Notes under the pieces: model-generated
Seen by the model: the letters and a program-made list of their open reading frames with translations, nothing else
Databases searched by the model: none
Told to the model about the DNA's origin: nothing
Position numbers and translations under genes: made by a program
Assembly (NCBI GenBank): GCA_963721435.1
Contig: CAVRJC010000012.1
Location: 682,001 to 746,000, forward strand
Source: CAVRJC01 sp963721435
Lineage (GTDB): Bacteria > Actinomycetota > Acidimicrobiia > IMCC26256 > DASPTH01
Length of the DNA stretch: 64,000 nucleotides
Direction: 5' to 3'
In this document: positions 27,931-35,296 of the stretch, one piece after another
Numbering within the stretch: the first letter of the stretch is position 1
Layout of the letters: each line of letters opens with the position of its first letter

Positions 27931-29469
27931 TCAGTGCAGGAAGTGCCGTTCGCCGGTGAACACCATTGCGACACCGCGCTCGTCGGCGCGCTCGATGACC
28001 TTCTCGTCACCGACCGACCCGCCGGGCTGCAGCACCACCGCGACTCCCGCATCGGCAGCCGCGTCGATGCCGTCAGGGAACGGGTAGAAGGCGTCGGACG
28101 CGGCTGCGCCTCCGGACGCGCGTCCCGCGGCCTTCTTCGCCGCGATCTCGCCCGACTCCACGCGGTTCTGCTGCCCCGCGCCGATGCCGACCGCCTGGCC
28201 GTCCTTCACGAGCACGATCGCGTTCGACTTGACGTGACCGACGATGCGCCACGCGAGCTCGGCGTCGCGCCACTCGCTCTCGGTGGGCGCGCGCTTGGTG
28301 ACGACGCGCCAGTCGTCCCGGCCCGCGGCAAAGTGAGCCGGCGACTGCACGAGGAAGCCGCCGGAGATCTGGCGGAAGTCGAGACCGGTGGGCTCGGGCG
28401 CCGGGGCCTCGAGGAGACGGGTGTTCTTGCGCTTCTTGCGCAACGCCTCGATGGTGCCGTCGTCGTAGCCGGGCGCGATCACGAGATCGGCCTGGGGGCC
28501 CGCGACCATGCGTTCGACGGTGGCGGCGTCGACGGGACGGTTGAGGGCGACGATGCCGCCGAACGCGGAGCGCTCGTCGCACTCGAGCGCGAGCTGGTAC
28601 GCGGTGGCGAGATCACCCGCGACCGCGACACCGCACGGGTTGGCGTGCTTGATGATCGCGACCGTGGGGCCGTCTGCCCCATTTCCCAGGGCCAGGTCGT
28701 GCGCGAGGCGCCACGCGGCGTCGGCGTCGTAGAGGTTGAGGTAGCTGAGCGCGACCCCGCTGTGCTGGGTGACGCCGTCCCACCAGCTCGTGGTGCCCAC
28801 GGTGCGGTAGCGCGCGCCCGCCTGGTGCGGGTTCTCGCCGTAGCGCAGTTGCTCGTCGGTGCGTTCGAGCACGACGACGATGTGCTGCGGCAGCTCTCCG
28901 GCTCCGTGCCCGAACGGCGAAGGCGCGTCTTGCAGCCACGCCACGATCGCGGCGTCGTAGGCCGCGGTCAGCGCGAACGCTTCGAGCGCGAACGCGCGTC
29001 GCGTCGCGTCGCTGAGCGTGCCGTCGGCGCGCAGCTCGGCGAGCACGGCGTCGTACTGGTCGGGGCTCGTGACCACCGCGACCCACGCGTGGTTCTTCGC
29101 GGCGGCACGCGTCATCGCGGGGCCGCCGATGTCGATGGTCTCGATGTCGGGCGACTCGCGGAACGGGTACAGGTTGGTCACCACGATGTCGAACGGCTCG
29201 ATGCCATGGGTATCCATGTCGTCGACGTGCGACTGCTTGCCGCGGTCGGCGAGGATCCCCCCGTGCACCTTCGGGTGCAGCGTGACGACGCGGTGATCGA
29301 GCATCTCGGGGAAGCCGGTGACGTCGGCGAGGTACGTGACGGGGATGCCGGCCTCGTCGATGGCCCTGGCGGTGCCGCCCGACGACACGAGCTCGACGCC
29401 GAGCTCGTGCAGCCCTCGTGCGAAATCGACCATGCCGGTCTTGTCCCAGACCGACAGCAGTGCGCGCAT
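27931..29469 (-). CDS. purH: Bifunctional AICAR formyltransferase / IMP cyclohydrolase
   Basis: A 512-aa enzyme carrying out the last two steps of IMP synthesis. The N-terminal MGS-like cyclohydrolase has ALLSVWDKTGMVDFARGL and SSGGTARAI, and the formyltransferase half has LRYGENPHQ (about 221-229), IIKHANPCGVA and SDAFYPFPDGID. Between the domains (about residues 199-206) the antisense reading of a palindromic repeat copy inserts SPFGHGAGE. It overlaps purN by 1 bp (TGATG). Confidence 0.95.
   Translation of the reverse strand: MRALLSVWDKTGMVDFARGLHELGVELVSSGGTARAIDEAGIPVTYLADVTGFPEMLDHRVVTLHPKVHGGILADRGKQSHVDDMDTHGIEPFDIVVTNLYPFRESPDIETIDIGGPAMTRAAAKNHAWVAVVTSPDQYDAVLAELRADGTLSDATRRAFALEAFALTAAYDAAIVAWLQDAPSPFGHGAGELPQHIVVVLERTDEQLRYGENPHQAGARYRTVGTTSWWDGVTQHSGVALSYLNLYDADAAWRLAHDLALGNGADGPTVAIIKHANPCGVAVAGDLATAYQLALECDERSAFGGIVALNRPVDAATVERMVAGPQADLVIAPGYDDGTIEALRKKRKNTRLLEAPAPEPTGLDFRQISGGFLVQSPAHFAAGRDDWRVVTKRAPTESEWRDAELAWRIVGHVKSNAIVLVKDGQAVGIGAGQQNRVESGEIAAKKAAGRASGGAAASDAFYPFPDGIDAAADAGVAVVLQPGGSVGDEKVIERADERGVAMVFTGERHFLH
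28898..28918 (+). repeat. GSVPER palindromic element, copy 6 (purH, antisense)
   Basis: Core identical over 21 bases. It lies antisense to purH and reads there as SPFGHGAGE at the linker between the two PurH domains. Confidence 0.93.
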
Positions 29470-30026
29470 CAGCTCTCCTCCATCAACGAGCGCAGCACCT
29501 GCGGGTAGATGCGGCGCTCGACTTCCTTGATCCGCTCGTGCAGGGTCTCGACGGTGTCGTCGTCGGAGACCGGCACCGCCTCCTGCGCCAGGATCGGGCC
29601 TTCGTCGACCTCCAGGCGCGCGATGTGCACGGTGCACCCGGTGACCTTCACGCCCGCGGCGATCGCGTCGTCGACCGCGTGCCAGCCCTTGAACGCCGGG
29701 AGCAGGGCCGGGTGCGTGTTCACGATGCGATCCGGGTACGCGTCGTGGATCGGCTTCTCGAGGATGGTGCCGAAGCCGGCCATCGCGATCAGATCGATCT
29801 CGTGACGGCCGAGCGCGTCGACGACTTCATGGGTGTACGCAACTCGGTCGAAATCGGGACCGTAGGAGCCCCGGGCGATGATCTCGACCGGCACCCCGCC
29901 ACCCTCGGCGACCGCGACGGCCCCGCACGGTCGATCGACGAGGACGACCGCGATGGGCAGCTCGGCGTCGAGCATGGCGCGCAGAATGGTCCCGCTGCCG
30001 CTCGCGAGCACCCCGATCCGCCTCAC
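29469..30026 (-). CDS. purN: Phosphoribosylglycinamide formyltransferase
   Basis: A 185-aa GAR transformylase using 10-formyl-THF: RRIGVLASGSGTILRAML (residues 2-19), MAGFGTILEKPI, the formyl-transfer NTHPALLPAFKGWHAVDDAI with the catalytic Asn/His, and VDEGPILAQEAVPV. GTG 30026 puts RRIGVLASGSG right at the start, as is usual; ATG 30053 adds nine residues. It is the first gene of purN-purH, with folD next. Confidence 0.94.
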   Translation of the reverse strand: MRRIGVLASGSGTILRAMLDAELPIAVVLVDRPCGAVAVAEGGGVPVEIIARGSYGPDFDRVAYTHEVVDALGRHEIDLIAMAGFGTILEKPIHDAYPDRIVNTHPALLPAFKGWHAVDDAIAAGVKVTGCTVHIARLEVDEGPILAQEAVPVSDDDTVETLHERIKEVERRIYPQVLRSLMEES

Positions 30027-30169
30027 GCTCTGAAGGTAGCCGAGGTGCCGCAAGCGGGGCGGGCCATTGGGGACGTGCCGAGGGTCCTTGCAATCGGGCG
30101 GCCGTCATGGTGGGCTAGACGGCGAGTGCCCCGCGATCGTGGCACCGAAGACGAACAAGAGGGTGGGTA

Positions 30170-30641
30170 GTGGACCTCAAGAAGTTGACACCAGGCGAGA
30201 TCGTGACCGCCGCGAGCGGTGTGGCGTTGTTGATCTTCAGTTTCTTCCACTGGTACAGCGTCGACCTCGGTCCGTTCGGCACATACAGCCGCAACGGGTG
30301 GCAGAGTCCGGGTGCGTTCTGGTCGATCCTGGCCATCCTGCTCGGCATCGTGCTCGCAGCTCACGTCATCGTCGAGAAGCTCAGCGGCGTCGATCTCCCC
30401 GATCGTCTCGGGAGCATCGGCTGGGGTGTCGTGCACCTCGCCGGCGGCGCGCTCGCGTTCCTGTTCCTGATCATCAAGCTGATCAACCACACCGGTGACG
30501 AGCGCGATCGGGCTCTACCTCGGCCTCATCGCCGGGGCCGGGCTCCTCGCCGGCGGCTACATGATGGCGAAAGAGGCCGGCGAGCTACCCCAGCAGCTCG
30601 GCGGCAAGGGTGGCGGAGCGACCCCCCCGCCTGCGGCGTAG
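30170..30641 (+). CDS. Small integral membrane protein (apparent frameshift)
   Basis: A protein of about 157 aa with four hydrophobic segments: GEIVTAASGVALLIFSFFHWYS, FWSILAILLGIVLAAHVIV, VVHLAGGALAFLFLIIKLI and, after the break, IGLYLGLIAGAGLLAGGYMM. The frame slips near 30500: dropping the C in GAGCGCGATC gives DERIGLYLGLIAGAG and a stop at 30641, while the unshifted frame turns arginine-rich. Length 3n+1. No family is recognised. GTG start. Followed by a strong hairpin terminator. Confidence 0.7.
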
Positions 30642-30664
30642 CCGCACACACCGTTTCCTCGACG

Positions 30665-30691
30665 CCGGCCTCATCCTCGTGATGAGGCCGG
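30665..30691 (+). terminator. Rho-independent-type terminator
   Basis: CCGGCCTCATC and GATGAGGCCGG form a perfect 11-bp stem with a 5-base loop, followed by TTT, 24 bp after the corrected stop of the small membrane protein gene. It should separate that gene from the next. Confidence 0.8.
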
Positions 30692-30728
30692 TTTCGCGTG
30701 CGGTCCGTGCACTCAGGAGGGGGAGAGC

Positions 30729-31872
30729 ATGAGCGACACGCCGGAAGCCGTCGACCTTTCGAAAGCACCACGTTTGGGATGGCGTGCCGAGCGACGACCA
30801 CCACCGGGCTTCGCGCACGTGCTCGGCGCGGCTGCCGGCGCGTGGGTCGTCATCGCGATCGTCGCCTTCATCGTCGAGGTGGCGAGCGACGATCCAACCG
30901 TGCCCGGAGTCGCGTTCAGCGCAGCGTTGGTGATCGCGGCCATCGCAGCGGGCTTCTTCGTGCCGGGGCCGATCCGTTCCGCGTGCGTCACCGTGACGGT
31001 GCTGACGGTGCCGATCGTGTGGTACTTCGCGGTCATCCACAACGGCCTCACGCGCGGCGATCTCCGGATCGTCTACATGCTGACCGTCCTGAGCTACCTC
31101 GTTCTGTATCTGATGAGCTGGACGAAGGGCAGGGCGATCCTCCTCGCCGGCGCGTTGTTGTTCTTCGCGAGCTGGATCTCCTTCGAGGTGGCCGGGAGCC
31201 AGAGCAACGACCTCATCCCGTTCCAGGGGCAGATCGACAACTCACAGATCTCGGGCAACCTGCCGAGCAACAGCTTCACCACATCGGGAAGTGACACGAC
31301 GAATACGACCGCCGCCACGGCGATGGTGATCGGTCTCGTGTTCCTCGGCACCGGTGCCACGCTCGACCGGCGCAAGCTGCGAGGGGCGGCGACGCCGTTC
31401 GTGGCCGTCGGCGCCTACGAGGCAATCATTGGTGCCGTCGTGCTCGGTGCCAACGAGAGCGTGCTGCTCGCAGGCTTCCTCGCGATCGGCGCAGGGACAG
31501 TCGTCTCGCTCGTGGGCGGCCACGGTGACCAGCGCCGCGGCACCACGTGGATCGGTGTGCTGACCGTGTTCGGAGGGTTCGTCGCGATCCTCGTCGACAT
31601 CGCGCCGAGCAGCGCCGCCGCGACAGGTGGCATCGCGCTCGGGTTCGCCTTCATCCTCGGCTGCCTTGCGTGGTACCTGGCGCCGGTGCTCGGCGAGCCC
31701 AACGACGGGAACGACAGACCGGTGCCGCCGCCCGCGCCCGCGCCCGGCGAGCGACGCCGACACGCCGACGCCGCTGGCAGGACCACCGTCGACGACGTCG
31801 CGGTCAACGGAGCCCGAACCCTCGGTCCCCTCAGGACCGGCGTCGGTAACCCTGACCTCTGGCGGCGTCTAG
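30729..31872 (+). CDS. Multi-pass membrane protein (apparent frameshift near its end)
   Basis: About 380 aa with a strong AGGAGG before ATG 30729. About nine hydrophobic helices span residues 28-320 (VLGAAAGAWVVIAIVAFIVEV, VTVLTVPIVWYFAVIHN, AILLAGALLFFASWISFEV, and more). The tail is Pro/Ser/Thr rich. The open frame would run on through the antisense of sucD/sucC, which is not credible. Dropping one C near 31745 gives APASDADTPTPLAG and a stop at 31872, 17 bp before sucD's end. No family is recognised. Confidence 0.65.
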
Positions 31873-31889
31873 CACGCCAAAACCGTCGG

Positions 31890-32774
31890 TCAGAGCGTCG
31901 GGACGAGCTCCGCCATCAGCTCGCCGGCTTCCGTCGGGTTCATCCCGACCGCAGCACCCGCGTCGCGCAGCGCTTCGATCTTCGCGGCCGCGGTGCCCTT
32001 GCCTCCCGACACGATCGCGCCCGCGTGCCCCATCTTCTTGCCGGGAGGCGCGGTCACACCGGCAACGTACGCGACCACCGGCTTGCTCATCTGCGTCTTG
32101 ATGAACTCGGCGGCCTCTTCCTCCGCCGACCCGCCGATCTCGCCGATCATCATGACGGCTTTGGTCTCGGGATCGGCCTCGAACGCGCGCAGGCAGTCGA
32201 TGAAGCTCGTCCCCGGCACGGGGTCGCCACCGATGCCGACACACGTGGTGACGCCGATGTCCTTCTGCTTGAGCTCGTAGAGCGCCTGGTAGGTGAGCGT
32301 GCCCGAGCGGCTCACGATACCGACCGGCCCGCCCGCCTTGGCGATGTGCCCGGCGGTGATCCCGATGTTGCACTTGCCCGGGCTGATGATCCCCGGGCAG
32401 TTCGGGCCGAGCAGCCGCGTGTTCGGGAAGTCCCGGCGAAGCTTGTTGTAGAACCACGCCTCGTCGTGCGCGGGCACACCTTCGGTGATGGCGACGATGA
32501 ACTCGATGCCCGCTTCGGCGGACTCCATCACCGCGTCCTTCACCCCCGGCGCGGGAATGAACACGCACGACGCGGTCGCGCCGGTCTCCGCGATCGCATC
32601 GGCCACTGTGGCGAACACCGGGATGCCTTCGACGTCGGCGCCCGCCTTCTTCGGGTTGGTGCCCGCGACGACCTGGGTTCCGTACGAGCGGTTCAGCGGG
32701 CCGTAGAACTTGCCCTGCCCGCCGGTGAGGCCCTGGTAGACGACCTTGGTGCTCTCGTCGACGAAGATGCTCAC
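31890..32774 (-). CDS. sucD: Succinyl-CoA synthetase subunit alpha
   Basis: A 294-aa CoA-binding subunit: VVYQGLTGGQGKFY (residues 11-24), NCPGIISPGKCNIGI (about 123-137), SRSGTLTYQALYEL and the phosphohistidine segment KKMGHAGAIVSGGKGTA (about 242-258). With SucC it converts succinyl-CoA to succinate, yielding NTP in the TCA cycle. The GTG start overlaps the sucC stop (GTGA). Confidence 0.96.
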   Translation of the reverse strand: MSIFVDESTKVVYQGLTGGQGKFYGPLNRSYGTQVVAGTNPKKAGADVEGIPVFATVADAIAETGATASCVFIPAPGVKDAVMESAEAGIEFIVAITEGVPAHDEAWFYNKLRRDFPNTRLLGPNCPGIISPGKCNIGITAGHIAKAGGPVGIVSRSGTLTYQALYELKQKDIGVTTCVGIGGDPVPGTSFIDCLRAFEADPETKAVMMIGEIGGSAEEEAAEFIKTQMSKPVVAYVAGVTAPPGKKMGHAGAIVSGGKGTAAAKIEALRDAGAAVGMNPTEAGELMAELVPTL

Positions 32775-33922
32775 TTCGCAACCTCCCCGGCCATCTCGAC
32801 TGATCGGCGGGCCGCGTCGAGCATCGTCGGTTCGAGTTGCAGGCGGTCGGAGAGATGCGGCTCGAGGATGGCGCGACCCTCGTCGGCGTTCGTGCCGTCG
32901 AGTCGGATCACGATCGGCGCGTCGATCTTCACGCGCTCGAGCGCCTGCACGATCCCGTTCGCGACTTCCTCGCCTTTCGTGATGCCCCCGAAGATGTTGA
33001 TGAAGATCGAGCGCACGTTCTCGTCACTGATGATGACCTCGAGCGCGCCCGCCATCACGTCGGCGTTCGCGCCGCCGCCGATGTCGAGGAAGTTCGCGGG
33101 AGATCCACCGACCTGGTTCACGATGTCGACGGTGCTCATCGCGAGCCCGGCGCCGTTCGCGATCACGCCGACGAATCCGTCGAGGCCGACGTACTGAAGT
33201 CCGCGCTGGTGCGCGAACTGCTCGCGCGCGTCGCGCACTTGCGTCGCGTCGTACTCGACGTAGTCGGGGTGACGGAACACCGCGTTGTCGTCGAGCGTCA
33301 CCTTCGCGTCGAGCGCGTGCACGCGACCGTCGGGCGTGAGGATCAGTGGGTTGATCTCGGTGAGGTCGGCGTCGCCTTCGGTGTAGCAGCGGTAGAGCGC
33401 GAGCAGGATCTCGACCGCTCCCTCGGTGGCCTTCGGGTTGAGCTGCGCGGCTTCGACCCACGCGCGACACACGACCTCGCTCAGGCCGTCGACCGGATCG
33501 ATGTGGATGCGGGCGATCGCGTCCGGGTTCTCCTCCGCGACCTGCTCGATCTCCACGCCGCCCTGCGCCGACAGCATCCCGAGGTGCAGCTTGGCGGCGC
33601 GGTCGAGGGTGAACGACGCGTAGTACTCCTCTTCGATGTCGCTGGCCTTCTCGACCCAGACGACCTCGACGGTGTGGCCCTTGATGTCCATCCCGAGGAT
33701 CGCGTTGGCGTGCTCCCGCACTTCCTCCGCGTTGTTCGCCAGCTTGATACCGCCGGCCTTGCCCCGGCCGCCCACCTGCACCTGCGCCTTGACGACGACC
33801 GGGTAGCCGATGCCGTCGGCGACCTCGACCGCCTCGGGCACGGTGTCGACCGGCGCGCCAGGTGACACCGGGATCCCGTAGCGCGCGAAGAGCTGCTTGC
33901 CCTGGTACTCGAACAGATCCAC
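32771..33922 (-). CDS. sucC: Succinyl-CoA synthetase subunit beta
   Basis: A 383-aa ATP-grasp subunit: MDLFEYQGKQLFARYGIPVS at the N-terminus, VVKAQVQVGGRGKAGGIKLA (residues about 42-61), LTEINPLILTPDGRVHALDAK (split here, about 190-210) and GVIANGAGLAMSTVDIV plus NIFGGITKGEEVANGI near the end. GTG start with AAGGTGG upstream. The 148-bp gap before 34071 is the likely promoter region of sucCD. Confidence 0.96.
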   Translation of the reverse strand: MDLFEYQGKQLFARYGIPVSPGAPVDTVPEAVEVADGIGYPVVVKAQVQVGGRGKAGGIKLANNAEEVREHANAILGMDIKGHTVEVVWVEKASDIEEEYYASFTLDRAAKLHLGMLSAQGGVEIEQVAEENPDAIARIHIDPVDGLSEVVCRAWVEAAQLNPKATEGAVEILLALYRCYTEGDADLTEINPLILTPDGRVHALDAKVTLDDNAVFRHPDYVEYDATQVRDAREQFAHQRGLQYVGLDGFVGVIANGAGLAMSTVDIVNQVGGSPANFLDIGGGANADVMAGALEVIISDENVRSIFINIFGGITKGEEVANGIVQALERVKIDAPIVIRLDGTNADEGRAILEPHLSDRLQLEPTMLDAARRSVEMAGEVAK

Positions 33923-34070
33923 TCAAGCCACCTTGCCAGGAGAGTCGGAGCACGCGCCGTCGTGAGCGCAAGTCGGGAAATCGTGGTCGATCACGCCGCG
34001 GCACACAAACTGTGCGCCGCTGAATTCGCCCGACTGGACATTTGCCGGGCTCACGTCATACACCGTAAGC

Positions 34071-34526
34071 GTGCCCGCATCCCGATCCGACGCCCGGCTG
34101 CTGCTGACGGCCACCGCGGCCGTCGTCGCCGCCGGCGTGATCGTGGCCGTGGTGCTCCTCTTCGCGACCGGGCGATCGGACTCGCCGACGAAGTACAAGC
34201 CATTCTCGGCAGGTCCGGCCAAGGCCATCAAGCAGCAGCTGAAGGACGGTGGCCCGTTCTACGTGCCCGACCCGTTCGGCGGGAACAAGAGCATCCTGTT
34301 CGCACTCGAGAACGGGCAGGTCGTCGCGCTCTCCAGCATCACTCCCGGCACCACCAACTGCTCGGTCCGCTGGAAGGGCTCGGTGAACCGGTTCCAGGAC
34401 TGCCACGGCGACCGGTTCACGAGCGAGCAGCTCGACCGGTTCGAGGCGACGGTCGACGAAGCCGGCTCGGGCAAGGGCCTGCTCTTCGTGAACCTCCGCA
34501 AGAAGCTGGCGGCCCCGAACCCATGA
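34071..34526 (+). CDS. Membrane-anchored, Rieske-like protein without cluster ligands
   Basis: A 151-aa protein with one N-terminal helix LLLTATAAVVAAGVIVAVVLLF and an extracytoplasmic domain. The segment NCSVRWKGSVNRFQDCHGDRF echoes Rieske proteins (CPVRW…CPCHGSRF) but lacks the CxH and CxxH ligand pattern, so a 2Fe-2S cluster is unlikely. It could be a Rieske-fold relic, or the two cysteines could form a disulfide. GTG start; overlaps the next gene (ATGA). Confidence 0.55.
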   Translation: MPASRSDARLLLTATAAVVAAGVIVAVVLLFATGRSDSPTKYKPFSAGPAKAIKQQLKDGGPFYVPDPFGGNKSILFALENGQVVALSSITPGTTNCSVRWKGSVNRFQDCHGDRFTSEQLDRFEATVDEAGSGKGLLFVNLRKKLAAPNP

Positions 34527-35296
34527 GCAAGGTTCGCCTCGACTTCGAGGAGCGGGGGTCGGGAGACCCGCCCATCCTCTTCCTGCACGGCATGGCGTGC
34601 GTGCGCCAGGACATGGACCTGCTCATCGACGCGTTCGCCGCCGACCACCGCTGCGTCGCGTTCGACATGCGCGGGCACGGCGCGAGCGAGGTCCCGGTCG
34701 ACGCGTACACCACCGACGACTTCATCGGCGACATCGGCTCGATGATCGACGACCTGGGCCTCGACCGCCCCGTGCTCGTCGGCCACAGCTTCGGCGGCTC
34801 GGTGTCGCTCGCGTTCGCGGCTGCGTATCCCGAGCGGGTGCGCGCGCTGGTCATGCTCGACTCGGGACTGCGATCGGCGTCGACGGTCGGCGCCGACCTC
34901 AACCCGTTCTACGACGCGCTGCGCGCCGCGACGCCCGACGAGTACCGCGTCATCGTCGAAGATTTCGTGCGCACGCGCCTGTTCGATCCGGTCGACGACC
35001 CTGCGATCGTCAAGCAGGTCTCGGCCCAGATGGCGAAGCTGCCGGCGCACGTCTTCCTGTCGATGGCGGAGACGGTCACGTCGTTCGACAGCGCGGAGAC
35101 CGCGCGCCGGTGCGACGTCCCGTCACTCATCATCCAGTCGTGCCAGCCGTTCGTCGACCCGGCCGCGCTCGCGACACTCGGCCCGAACTGGGAGAACGCC
35201 CGAGTGGTCGGGTCCGGGCACTTCATCCAGGTGCTGGTGCCCGATCAGGTCGTCGCGATGATCCGCCGCTTCCTGGAGATGCAGCTCACGCACTGA
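34523..35296 (+). CDS. Alpha/beta hydrolase
   Basis: A 257-aa single-domain α/β hydrolase: oxyanion LFLHGMACV (about residues 19-27), FDMRGHGASE (about 49-58), nucleophile elbow VGHSFGGSV (Ser about 95) and a C-terminal GSGHFIQV histidine (about 236). Substrate unknown; esterase, lactonase and C-C hydrolase are all possible. It is coupled to the Rieske-like gene and converges on pcrA with an 11-bp overlap. Confidence 0.82.
   Translation: MSKVRLDFEERGSGDPPILFLHGMACVRQDMDLLIDAFAADHRCVAFDMRGHGASEVPVDAYTTDDFIGDIGSMIDDLGLDRPVLVGHSFGGSVSLAFAAAYPERVRALVMLDSGLRSASTVGADLNPFYDALRAATPDEYRVIVEDFVRTRLFDPVDDPAIVKQVSAQMAKLPAHVFLSMAETVTSFDSAETARRCDVPSLIIQSCQPFVDPAALATLGPNWENARVVGSGHFIQVLVPDQVVAMIRRFLEMQLTH

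Noticed and set aside
31873..33197. Continuation of the membrane-protein frame as an 822-residue protein across sucD and sucC
   Set aside because: It is antisense to two clear essential genes and turns arginine-rich; a one-base error near 31745 explains it.
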